A stretch of 64,000 nt of DNA from Cyanoderma ruficeps. Taxonomy: Eukaryota > Chordata > Aves > Passeriformes > Timaliidae. Under the pieces are notes generated by a model. The model was not told the DNA's origin. It saw only the letters and a list, made by a program, of their open reading frames with translations, and made no database searches. Positions 13,874 to 25,799 of this stretch are shown here, piece after piece. Where the stretch lies: assembly GCA_008694505.1 (NCBI GenBank), contig VZDJ01007753.1, positions 16,589,003-16,653,002 on the forward strand, read 5' to 3'. The position numbers and the translations under genes are program-made. Positions within the stretch are counted from its first letter, which is position 1. Every line of letters starts with the position of its first letter.

Positions 13874-16800
13874 TCAGTTTCCTCCTTCTGCGCCTTCTGC
13901 TCCTTCTGCTCCTTCTACTCCTTCTGCTCCTTCTGCTCCTTCTTCCTCTTCTCCTTTAACAACTAAGGTACCTAGGAGAAAAAAAAAAAGAGGAAAAGAA
14001 GAGGAAGACAGTTAATTATGATTTGCCTGAAAGCTTATCTATCCCACTGGAAAGTCGAGGATTGTATTTCCTGCCTGTTTCTAACCAACATCTGCAAACC
14101 TCAACTGCTCTTAACTAGAAAAACCTTCAACTGATGAGCTCCTCTGTTGGATATTTTTCCAACTTCTTGGGTAACAGGGAAGAAAAAGGTACTAAAGCAT
14201 GGTCTACAAGGATCAGCCTCACTTGGTCTTTGGGAGATGGATCAAGTCAGTTCAACTGCTAACAATCAATCAACACATCACCCTTCTCTTGTGGTGCCCC
14301 TACTTTGTGCTGCCTTTTCCAGAATATATATGCCCAAGTTTTAGTGTGGTTTGTAAGACTAACCTTATACTACTACCAAGAGCACTTTTTGCCCACAAAT
14401 ATGTGCCCTATTCCTTTTCTTGTTTTACACTCAAAACCTTCCCTACAACAGCAAATGGATCACTGCAGGCCATCCTTCCTAGCAGTGCAATTCTCTCATC
14501 AAGCTCCCACTTTCTAATATATTTTTTACTGCAGTTGATCTGGTTTTAGATAGAATCTGGTAATAGATTTCCCATCCACTGCTCCCCGTAGTGAAGCTGT
14601 CTCCTCTTGTTGACATGCCTCCACTCTTCCCTTCCCTGCTGTTATTCTGACTCTGTCAGTGTTACCACTTCTGCTCTCCTTTTCATTCTTTAGTAAACAG
14701 GAAAATGGTGAACAGCCAACATCTCCATTGACAGGAAGTAACATATTTAAAAATAGATTTTAAAATTATCTAATTTTTAGTCACTAAATGGTTGAATATC
14801 TTTTCATACCAGTGTCTTAAATAGGAGAGGACAGCTCACAAATTGAGGCTTACTGCAGTAATTGAGGGGGATATTCAGGCATTTAGGAAATTTGCATGCA
14901 GTTTTGAAAATTTGCCCTTGCATCAGAAGTGAACCAGAGCATATCCCTGTCTATCTCCATTCTCTCATGTCACCTCTTTTGTTGTTGTAATTCAACTTGG
15001 CAGATGAAAGCCTTGTTAACTTATTTAATGCTAAATCTTTCCATTCCCTAATAGATATTTGATAAAACTACTCGGGTGACTACAGAATAATGCCCAACTG
15101 TAGGCTGCAAGACCACTTGGATTTAACACTCCAAAATCCATCAAACACCACAGCCAGGATGTCAGTAACTGCTTCTGAATAACTCTGAAGAGGAGGGAGG
15201 AATATTAATTTCATGGGCCTACAAATGAATCTCTGAGGTTATGTTTAATTTTCCTGTGCTTGTCTTTATATTAAGCTTTTAATTCACCCCAACCGCCTCA
15301 TGCCCCAAACTCACCATCCAGCTTTTTCAGCTTGGGTACCCGTTTGGTTGCCTCTTCGATCCAACTGTGGTGATCAGCAGCAAATTTCTCTTGTAGTGGA
15401 TTGCCTACAAACACCAGCTCCTCTAGCACTGGCAGCTCTGCCAGTCTCACAAACTCTGCTGCAACCACAAAGGTGAAAACACCAACCAGATTGTGGAATA
15501 TGGAAAGTACATCTGCACCGCACATTCCTTTCACACTCAGTGCAAACATAAGGAGCATGGGACACAACAGCAGAGGGACTGCTTTGGGCTCTGACTAATG
15601 TCAGGTTAAAGAACAGGGTTGTGTTTTAAAAGAGGTTGGAGAAAGATGATTCAAAGCATGAACTTAAAGAATTCCATATTCTATCTATTTTTACTCTCTT
15701 GCATGAGTGGATGTTTAGGGATTTAGCACATGTCTGCAGGCTTGTCAGTTAGAATCAAAGCTCCATGAGACACAGCACTATATTTCACTCGGTGACTTAA
15801 CTCATGCATTCACCTTACTACAGAGGTCTCTAAGGAGTGGAGATGCATGGCTTACCCCAGTCTTTCACCAAATTATTTGACATATAAAGAACCTTCAGTT
15901 TCTTCATTACACGGATACCCCTCAGTTTCTCAATTAAGTTGTACGAGATCCACAGCTCCTCTAAAGTTTCAGCAACTGCCTCCTGGAAAATGACAGGACT
16001 GCTCAGATAAGCGGAAGTACATCTTCCTTATTATTCATACTCTTTCTTCACCTTCTACAGGTCACCTCATGTGAGAAAATACTAAGGTATATTGGTCCTC
16101 CTTTCCTTTTAAGCAGGTCCCTAATTATTAGGTATGGCAAATGCTTGTGGGAATTAAAAGGCAAAGTTATATATGCATATATATGTCACGAGGACAGAAA
16201 TTGCTATATTAGAATAAAACAAGACGTAGCTGGCTGGAGTAGTTCTTAAGGCATAGAGGCAGAGGAGACAAATCTGCCTACTTGTGCAATGCAAGCATAT
16301 GTGAAGAGAATGCAATTCAACAACTGCTTTGGAAGGGATGTTACACAGTGTGAGAGCATTATTCATTCTGGTATATTCTGCTATGTTTGTATCTGCTGGC
16401 CAGAAATCACGTTCATAATTCTCTCAAAAGATAGGGTTTTTTAAAACCAGTCATTACACACTAACTCTGCATTTCACACTTAGGAGATATGGCATCTCTG
16501 AAGGTGAGAACAGCTCTGAGGAGAAATAGATCTCTTGAGAAAGAAACTAATTTATGTATCCATTTAAAAAACATTAATTGAAAAAGTATTCTTCTGTCCT
16601 GAATTCAAATGTAACAAAATTGATCCAATTTTTTTCTCAACTAATTTTTCCCTACTAGGTAGACTCAGTCCTGCCATCATCAACTCTAAAGCCATACTGC
16701 TCCAGGTGCCATTTAACATAAAAGGGATTGACTCTCAGGAAGTGTGTGTTTACAGGACTGCCAATATTTGTATTAAAGAAACACAGCCTAAGTATCTTAA

Positions 16801-19800
16801 GGTAGAAAATTCTGCATGCAAATGTCTGTAAGAATTATATTCAGGTAAAGCCAGTAGAATTTAAATGGCTTTACAGATAGACAGCAGTTTTCAAATAGAA
16901 GTTCTTTCTGATTATCTTTATAAAAGATAAAATCTCTCTTTCTAAAATTCTTCTGTGTAGTAAATTAAGGTAGCAAATTTTCCAAACATTAAGAGACTTT
17001 GAAGCAAAAAAAAGGTGAATGATTATCTGAAAATTCAGAAGCAATGTGTAAGAGGGAGAACAGATGATAGCAAAAGGAGAATATAAAAGGTTAGTGCCTA
17101 AACTTTTATTCAATTAATTTTATTTAATTCAGCAAAGACTTGTACGAACACAAGGGAATTACTCATATTCTATTTTGTTAGTGAAGAATTGATACTAAAA
17201 AGCACATACCAATCCATTCAAGTTCTTTATGTTATTTCTTCCCAAAGACAGAATCCTCAAATTTTCTGTAATAAATGAATTTTAAAAAATCTTGTTAATA
17301 AACAGGTTTGGGTTTTTTTTTAATAAGAAGATGCTGTAAGTCAGGTAAAATGCCATATTCTGCTTATGAACTGCAGTCTGAACAGGCTGTCTTTAGAAAG
17401 AATGACCTAACAGAAACAAAACCTGCCCTAAACAGATCAGCAGGAATTGATGCAGGGGAAAGGCCAGAAATACTCATGAATACAAAGCTGCTCACGTGTA
17501 GGTTACCTAGCTGAAATTCAGTTTTGATAAATGCTGAACAAAAAGTATTATTTCACCTTGCACCTGAACTCTAACTGCTGACTTGCTTCTTTTGATCTTA
17601 CATAATTAATATCCCTTCTTCTCCAAGCAGAAGTGGTTCTGATCCTATTTTGAGGCAGCAGATTTGTTTTCTATACTACAGGCAGCATATAAAGCTGTCT
17701 TACAGATGCTTGATGAGAGACATTCAACTTAGTTCTAGTTTGTCTGGCTTTAGCACCAAATACTTTGCATAGACTGCATGTTTTGAATATACATTAATAT
17801 AAATATTTAAGATGTTTTACAGGCTTTTAATGTTTTATCCCACTAAAAAATTTCATTGGTTTCACTTCTATGTATAACTGCCTAATTATTTTTTCTCATT
17901 ACAGTTACTCAATTGAAGTATTACAGAACAGTTATTTGGAAAGACTACTTACTGGAATATTTTTCCCTGACTAGCATTTCCAAATCTTTTGAAGTCTGAG
18001 CTTATTATGAAAAAAAATAAGTTCATCAAGGTCTTTGACAGATCTCTTGGTGTGCAGCAGGAAAGGATGAGATTCCAGGTTCCTTATCTATCCAGCTGGC
18101 ATTTTAGTAGGAACAGAAAAGCCTGGAAGCTTCACTTCAAGACCTGCAGCTCTTTGCCGGCCTCATGCCACAGTCAGAGTCTTGAGGACAGACCATTAAG
18201 GCTTCTGTTCCAAAGTCAGTAACCCAAGAGTTTTGAAGACAGCTGTCCAAAAAAGAGAAACTCAACCTCTAGGCAGGTGGGATCCATTGATAAAGTATGA
18301 ACAAAATGAAACCAAGTATATCCAATCCTCTACAAAGTGAAATGACATTTTTCTATACAGGTCTACAACACTCCAACCCCACTGCAACCAATAATGTATT
18401 TGCAGAGTTGTTGAACTACAGACTGTCTCCATCAGTGGAAAATGGTCATGACATCACTCTAGAACTGATTAGGTGTTGAATAGCACAGCAAGGCCCGTGA
18501 GAGGGTACTACTGAAGGGCTTACTGAATGGAATTTTTTGATTGTTGCACTGTGAGACAACTGTCAAGGCTAGTGCAGGAATACCTGCTGCAATACAACAC
18601 TGCTGCTCAGCACGCATTCTCCAGTAAGACTGGTCATTTTAAAGATCACTTGTAATGTTCCACAAGGAGGAAACAAAAAAGGATAATAACAGGTATAAAT
18701 AAAGCTGGACACATGTAACAAATGATGGCATATATCCTAATCAGGCAATTAGAAAACAAACACGATGAATGGCTTGTCACTTACTTAGGTTGTTCAAGTT
18801 GGCAATTCTATCAATGCAGTTTGTAGACAGCGATAGTTTCCTTTAAAAGCAAGAATAATCAATGCAAGTATATAAGGAATCACTACATTGGAAGAGTTCC
18901 ATGTCCCGACACCACTGCATTAGAAATAATCACATGCTGTTGTCTCATTAGATGGTAAACGAACTGCATGTGTAAACAGACTCAAAATATCGTCAAACCA
19001 TTAAGATTTCTTCAACTTTATTTAGCTTCTGGGAAAGTACCATGAGTTACTTACATGACATACTGGATTATCTTTTGATGCCTAGCCTTATCAAATGCAT
19101 GGATGTTTATTTCTAAAATTACTATCATCTCTTTCTGAAAGTCCTGCTCAAATCGCCTCTTTTTTCATGAATTTTGGAGTGGATCATAAATTTGGCATTT
19201 AGCTGATAGACTCCAAACACAGATCTGTAATTATAGACTGATAAACAGTACATGATTTTTCTGGGGACAAATATCAATACAGAATCTACCTTAACACCTT
19301 CTGAGTTAAGTTACAAGGGTCTTTGAATTAAAAAGGGCAACTGTGTGCAGAAAGAGAAGCTCAGTTAGGAAAAAAAGAAGAGAAAGCTGCTGCTTTGAGG
19401 GCCACACTTAAACACAGTAAATACATATTTGCAGTGCACAGCAGAAAAACTGAAATGAAGAGAGGAGAATATTTTGTTTCCAACATGTTTTTCATTGAAC
19501 TTACTCGCAGTTAACAAGAGCAGAGAGAGCACCATCCATTTTTTCCACAGGGGGAACCTGCCCATACAGTTTCACTTCCTTTGCCTCTGAAGCCTTCTGG
19601 CCACTTTTCTCTTCCTAAAGAAAAGAGAAGGTGAGGAAGAGACTCCCTGCTACATACAATTGCCAAAAACTACTATACTAAAAGAACTACTCTAAAAGTG
19701 ATTACTATGGAAGAAATTCCAATATACTACTGAAAAAAGAAAGCTTTTTGAGTACTGTTATCAAGATTCCTACTGATGTAGCATAGAAAGGGTAAGGCTA

Positions 19801-22800
19801 GCTTATTTTCAAGATAATAAAATAACCTACATTACATATGCTGGTTTTTAAAAGTTGTGTAACACGAGCAATTTAATGAAGGAGTCATCTGCCATAAAGA
19901 ATGGAGAATAGATGGAAGGCTAAAATTCTGAATTGAGGTATTTCCATGGAGACCGACATACAGAAACCTCAGCAAGGGCCAATCTATAGCAGAAGCAGAT
20001 TTAAAAGTTCTGACAGGAAAGTCTCCTTCCCACTTCACCCAGAAATCTCAGAACTCATGCCTGGCTCACAACACAAACTGAACAGGGGAGTGTGTTTTGG
20101 GGGAGAACCTCAACAGATTCACAATGTTAAGAATCTAAAAAAAAAAAAAAAAATCTAATTAGCCATTAAAAAAGAGTGAGTGGGGGAAGATGTCACACTT
20201 TAGAGAACACAGCAAAAAGCAGATTTCCTATTTACAACCTAGGTTGATAATTCAGAGCCTTGGAAAAATGGACGTAACTTTGGCATTTAGGTTTATGAAA
20301 AAATGTGGTCTATTAAAGCTTTTAAAATTCTGAAGTGATGGCAATTATTGACTAAACACTTGGAACAAGTATCTATTTAGAGAGTAGCAGCAGTTTTGAC
20401 AGCTGCCTCCCTGACAGCACAAAGGGAGCATTTTGTCAGTTCACTCAGTGTTCAGTGTAAGGACTGGAGGTCCATTAACAAAGGAGAAATCTTGGCGCTT
20501 TCAAAACAAGGACTCTTGTTTTCTCCATTTCATGCATCTACTGAAAAGAGAGAGAGCTGAGTGTGCCCCAGTTTATTTGGCTACTTTGTAATTAAATTAA
20601 TCATATCCCATAAGTCTTTTAGTATCCCAAAGCAGAACATCAGGTTTTGATAGCATTATTTTTTTCTCTTATGCACCCAAAATACTTCAAGACACTTAAT
20701 TTAATAATAATAAAAAATCATGTTGTCTTGTACACTTATTAATATTCCAGTTTCTGTCCAAATTCAGTGTGACAGTATTTTTAACTCAAAATTAGTGACT
20801 TAGCAAATAAGCAGATCAGATGTTTTCCTGGAATATGGTGATACACGTTCAAACAAAATAACTATATCAATGTGAAACTTCCGTTTTCTTTTCTAAGAAC
20901 AGTACTCTATGTATTTGTATTTATGCTCAGTTTGTAATCTATCAGTTTATACCAACAAATAAAAATACATTTTTCCTTAAAAACATGAAAGGGAAAGAGC
21001 TTCCAACACAGACTGTGCCAGTTGTGAGCACCTGCAGGAAGAAAATTCATCCTGATTGCCAAGTACTTCTGTAAGCAGCTGCACAACCACAATATACCAC
21101 AGAGAAAGTTTAGGTAGAGCAGACATGTTTTTTTAAGAACAGGTTACATGTTTGCCAAGTTGAAGCTGCTTTGATTTCAAGTTGCTTTGATTTAACTAAT
21201 GGCGCCCTGGCTGTAGGGCATAGGTAAACCCTTATGCCAAAGGGAAGAAAAACATTTGGAATGCAACACAACACCAAATGCAGTTGTACAAGTCACATGG
21301 ACCCAGATTAGGAAGAGTAAAAGGAAGATTTAGACCAACCCCAAATAACTTGAACAGAAAAGCAAATTCAGCACTTTATGCCTAATTTTAATGGAAATTC
21401 ACTGACACGGGGTGAACCTGTCTAAGAGACATGTGACAGAGGAGCAAATGAAAAATAAATCTGTAATAGGAAACATGGAGATGAAGTTCCAGAAAGGGTG
21501 AGGGAGGAAAAGCAAACTTTTTAATACACAGTTCATACCTCTACTAATGCTAATGTCTGCAAGTTGTTGCATTCTAGTTCTTACTAGGAGAGCAGGAGTG
21601 ATGTTTGTGGGATATACCAACATAACTGGAAAACCCCTGAAATACTGAAGGTGCTAAACAATGACGAAACTCAAAAATGAAGTAATCTTCAGTTTCAGGC
21701 TAGTACCTTGAGCTTCTGGCTGTCAAGTGTACCTGCCATGCTATCACTTCCAGATCTTCCAGAGACCAAAACATTTATAAATCCTTGCTCTAGCAGCTGG
21801 CCAGAATTAGCAAGGAAGTGTATGTACACCCAACAGCACATTTGTGCCTTCATCTAAAATTCAGAGACTAGGGAAAGATTCTCACTGGTTTTACTGGACA
21901 GTGAACCTGACCCTAGAGCATCCTTCATCATCATTTGAAATTACATCTGCTTCCTTGCCAACAAACAGCTTTCTGGAAGGCCAGGTCAGCCACCACCAGA
22001 CAAAGGAGTTTCTGTATTAACAGAGTACTTTAAGAAGAAAAAAAATCCAAGAAATTCATTCTGTGTTAAGCTTTGCCCAGTATGAGGGACTATATGTTGA
22101 AAGACGTGTAGAAGTTTCACTGCACTCAGTACAGTGAAAATGTCATACTTCTTTATTCTGTGGTAAGGACTGCACTTGGGTAAAGTGAACAGAGCAAAAT
22201 TAAAACATAATACATCCCCAACTGTGAATCTCTTTGTGGCTTCAGGCCAATGCATATTCAGCAGAACAAGGCAGGAGAGTAAAACAGACTGATCTTTACC
22301 ACTTGTATCAATTTAACAGGAACACCAGAAAATCCAACAGAATGTACTATACAACAATAATAACAGTAATCATCATTTTACTCCGTAAAGCTTCTTAAAG
22401 CAGATGTTTCAAGCAAACATATTTCTTACAATGTTTGAAAAAGAAAATTAGCTGAATGCAGTCAAACCCCATGTCACTAGACACTGTTCTAGTACTTACC
22501 CATCTGGCTAGAGCTTCTTTGATGGTCGTTGCTTTTGCCTAGAAGTGAAACAAACTTAAGTGAATATTCATAGAATTTTTTATGTGGCTTGTTCACAGCA
22601 AATCTGTTTCCTCTCCCTTCCCTCTTGCTATCCTGCTTGTTTGCCCCTCTTCTGCCAATCTCCTGTATTATCTTAGGTCAGCCAAACCAAAGAAGTTGGA
22701 ATGCTCCAGTGTCCTGTAATTTTGTTTTGTGGGGTATTTTGCTGCATTTTCAGAAGCAAACAATAGGCTTAATGTCAGGACATTATCTTCCTGATCTTGC

Positions 22801-25047
22801 TCTCTGCCCCATGGCACACTGCTTATTAGCTTTTATGGCAAAATTCAATTCAAAGGCATAAGAAGTTACTGCATTGAAAATTGCAGTCTAATGCTCTTAA
22901 ACTCTCACACTTTCTATTATGCATTAGCAACTTCCTGTCTGAAAGCAAGTCTGTGATCAGAAAATAATACAGCCTCCTAAAATTCACTGAAGAAAATGAG
23001 GCACATTTTGCCAAACCTCAAGAGCAATCTGGATTATATATATTTGGGGTTTTTTTCCAATCGTTTTGCATTGAGTTACACCATGCAATGCAAAACCATA
23101 TATTATTCAGTTTGGAAAAACCTGAGAGCTGCTTTTTAAAGCTTTTTAAGGACTGACCCACTGACCAACTTTCTGTTGTCACTAACTCTTACTTTTCCAC
23201 CTCACATCAGAGTCTTAGTGAAACCACATAAAGATATCCAAAACAGTAGTATATAAACATGTTTAATGCTTCTCTAAACATTAAACACATTCCAAGATGT
23301 CTTTTGGATTAAAAAGGTTTCAGAGATCAATCTTTTACAAACAGTAAAAGATCAACAGCCTTCTTTCTACAAATACAGGAGGACTCTAGTTTTGGCATCT
23401 CTGTTGCTCTTAAGCGTATCAGGATGTGGATAAAAGCAGCCTTTCAATTAATCAAATATATAACCCCCCTACACTCTAAAAGTTAAAAACAACAAACTAA
23501 CTTCCCCCAAAAATCTTACAGGCAGCCACCTCAGACACAGAGCTTTAGTGTTTGGTACTTTACTCTGGATCACAGGAAACTCTGGTCCCAGCAGTAAGAG
23601 GCAACAGCTGAGGCAGGTATATATAAGAAAAGGCCACAGCTACCGAACACCCAGCAACAGCCCAAGACCTGCAACAGCCAGGAGCCTGAGCATGCATCTC
23701 AAACATCAACATGCACCTCCATTTAGACATCCTCAGATGTTCCAGCTCTTCCTGCCCACTGACAGGCATTCATTTCAATCTGGTCTATACCAAGTGATAG
23801 CTAGCTCTAAGCCCCAGTGGAGATGACCTGCAAAACTGAGCCACAGCAGTAGCTTCCCAATGCCTGCCAGAGATGAACATCTGCAAGACCTCTTCTGGTT
23901 CAGATCATATCCCTAAGTTCCCACTACAACAGCCTCATTCAAGCCAATTAAAAGCCACCAGTGTGCAGGCAAAAACAGCTGGCTTCCAGTTAGCTGGGGT
24001 TTTTTGGGCAAAAACTTCATTGCTTTTTTCATAATTAAGGCAGCCGATCACCACAGCACTTGGGTACATGATCTCAGACACTCATGTTGAAGGCAGAAAT
24101 GCATTATAAGACCAGTGTCTGCTACTGTTTCAAAGTCATGCCTAAAAACTGTTTGGACTTTAAAACTACTGATCCACGTGAGCACAAGAAGCAGCTTCTT
24201 CGATGACCTCTGTTGGCTTATCTCTGCTGATTTGATGAAAACATGGACATCAGCACAGCAGGTTATCTGGAGAGCACATATCAGGGACTTCATTTTCTTT
24301 GAGGTGCACTTGAAATTTCTGTAGGTAAATTCTGCCACGGGAGGTTACTTAAGGGAAACTTCCTCGAAGAAGCTTATCTGCAGCGTTCTTCTACCTGCTT
24401 ATTGAACAATTTTCTACAGGTATTTAGACTAAAGAAAGTCATAATACTTAAAATATTCAAAATTCCAAGTGACCAGTGGTCACTCTGGAGAGTCACCATC
24501 AACATACCAGGAACAAGAAACAGAACCTCTGAAGAGGAAAAATAACCACACCGGTACTAGTAATAGTTGTAACAAAAGATGTATTCCCCCCAAAACATGG
24601 CAGTTGGACACATAGTATTTGCAAAATTTAGACCGCCAGGAAAAAGCAAAACAGCGACACTTCGCCTTTATTTGCAGACATTTATTTGTATTTTAAACAG
24701 ATGAAATCGGAATTGCACAGCAACAGATACCAAGCTAATCGCTGTAGTGATCGCCCATACTGCCGCCTTAAAACTACATACTAGCTGAGGTTTGCGAGTT
24801 CGCGACTCCCCTCTTTCCTCGCTTATCTCCGAAATCCTCCTTTCCCAAGCCACAGCAGCAGGCCGCCGTCCCCCGCCTCAGCCGCCGCCCCGAGCCCCGC
24901 GCTGCCTCCCGGACGGCTCTCGCCGAGCCCGGGCTGCTCGGCGGGGCCCGGCCCGCGCAGGGCTCCGCGCCCCCCCTCACCGCCCCCGCCGGCCTGGGGA
25001 CCGCTCCGAGCCCCGCGGCCGCCGGGCCCCGGCCCAGCACTCACCAT
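13874..25047 (-). CDS. DNAL1: DNAL1, axonemal dynein light chain 1 (complete, 8 coding exons)
   Basis: DNAL1 is a leucine-rich-repeat light chain bound to the motor domain of outer-arm dynein heavy chain in cilia. Coding exons in transcript order are 25045-25047 (ATG only), 22500-22538, 19505-19614, 18785-18840, 17210-17265, 15856-15982, 15315-15458 and 13874-13971. All have GT/AG borders and the phases join, giving 633 nt and a 210-residue protein. The N-terminus continues [13 protein letters not shown], followed by the LRR core ([40 protein letters not shown]) and the cap helix [17 protein letters not shown]. The Asn in LVFVGNPL corresponds to human Asn150, which is mutated in primary ciliary dyskinesia, and is retained. 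Human DNAL1 has 190 residues and ends soon after the LDG-TPVIKG segment. Here the tail is replaced by about 30 residues rich in Gly-Ala-Glu. The 3' UTR end is not located. Confidence 0.95.
13886..13939 (-). repeat. DNAL1: Six tandem 9-bp units inside the DNAL1 coding end (Gly-Ala-Glu repeat)
   Basis: On the - strand six consecutive units GGA-GCA-GAA encode Gly-Ala-Glu; the third unit has GTA (Val) and the last begins GGC. They follow a Glu-rich GEEEE segment and precede Gly-Gly-Asn-stop. The repeat is in frame and lies within the last exon, downstream of a strong polypyrimidine tract and CCTAG acceptor. Confidence 0.9.
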
Positions 25048-25270
25048 GGCGCCGTGGATACCGCGAACGCTCCGGTTGCTACGGGCGCGGGAACGCCCCG
25101 CCCAGAACTGGCGTGGCGGCGGCGGCCCGCGGCGCCTTGTGGGACTGGCGGGGCCGGCCGGGGCCTTGGCCGAGCCCGGCGCCGCGCTCACGGCCCGCCG
25201 GGGCCTTGGGGAACCTCAGCGGCAGCTGCGAGGGGCCCAAGCTGTGGCCGCTGCAGCTCAATCATCCACC
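24840..25270 (-). promoter_or_regulatory. DNAL1: CpG-island promoter and first exon of DNAL1
   Basis: This GC- and CpG-dense block is surrounded by AT-rich DNA and spans the DNAL1 initiator ATG at 25045-25047 and the start of intron 1. Upstream of the ATG, + strand GGTTGCTACGG at 25074-25084 contains an RFX X-box half site (AGCAAC read on the - strand), which would suit a ciliary gene. The second half site is poor. The transcription start was not determined. Confidence 0.7.
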
Positions 25271-25338
25271 CGAGCACTCTTAATGGAATGTGATGGGCGC
25301 TCGGCCTGGCAAAGAATTGCTGTGGCGGGTTCCGGGCT

Positions 25339-25799
25339 CCTCAGTACAAGAGGAGCTACTGGAGAGGGGAGTGGAGAGCCACGAAGGTGACGAGGGGTCT
25401 GGAGCCTCTCTCTTGTGAGGAGAGAGGGACCTGCGGGACCTCGGCCTGTTTCATCTACAGAAGAGGAGAGCTCATCTGTAGATACAAATATCTCAAAGGT
25501 GGGTGCCAAGAGGATGGTGCCAAGCTCTCTTCAGGGGTGCCCAGTGACAGGACAAGGAGAAACGGCCTTAAACTGAAACACGAGAAGTTCCACCTCATCA
25601 TGAAGAAGCTCTTTACATTGAGGGTGGCAGAGCACTGGAACAGGCTGCCCAGGGAGGCTGTGGAGTCTCGCTCTGGAGACAGTCCAAATCCACCTGGACA
25701 CATTCCTGTGTAACTTACTCTTGGTGACCCTGTCTTAGCAGGACAACTGGACTAGGGGATCTCCAGCAGTGTCTTCCAATCCTAACAATTCTGTGAATG
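25339..25799 (+). mobile_element. CR1 LINE, truncated 3' end
   Basis: The sequence follows the conserved 3' part of avian CR1: GGCTCCTCAG at the start, then ACGAGGGGTCTGGAGCCTCT, TTGTGAGGAGAG, GAACAGGCTGCCCAGGGAGG, and a final TTCCAATCCTAACAATTCTG followed by TGA. It is a 5'-truncated, diverged copy with no reverse-transcriptase frame. It is inserted on the upstream side of the DNAL1 CpG island. Confidence 0.9.

Noticed and set aside
13886..13939. CRISPR-like or mobile repeat reading of the 9-bp tandem units
   Set aside because: The units are in frame with DNAL1, have no spacers, and follow a proper splice acceptor; it is a coding minisatellite.
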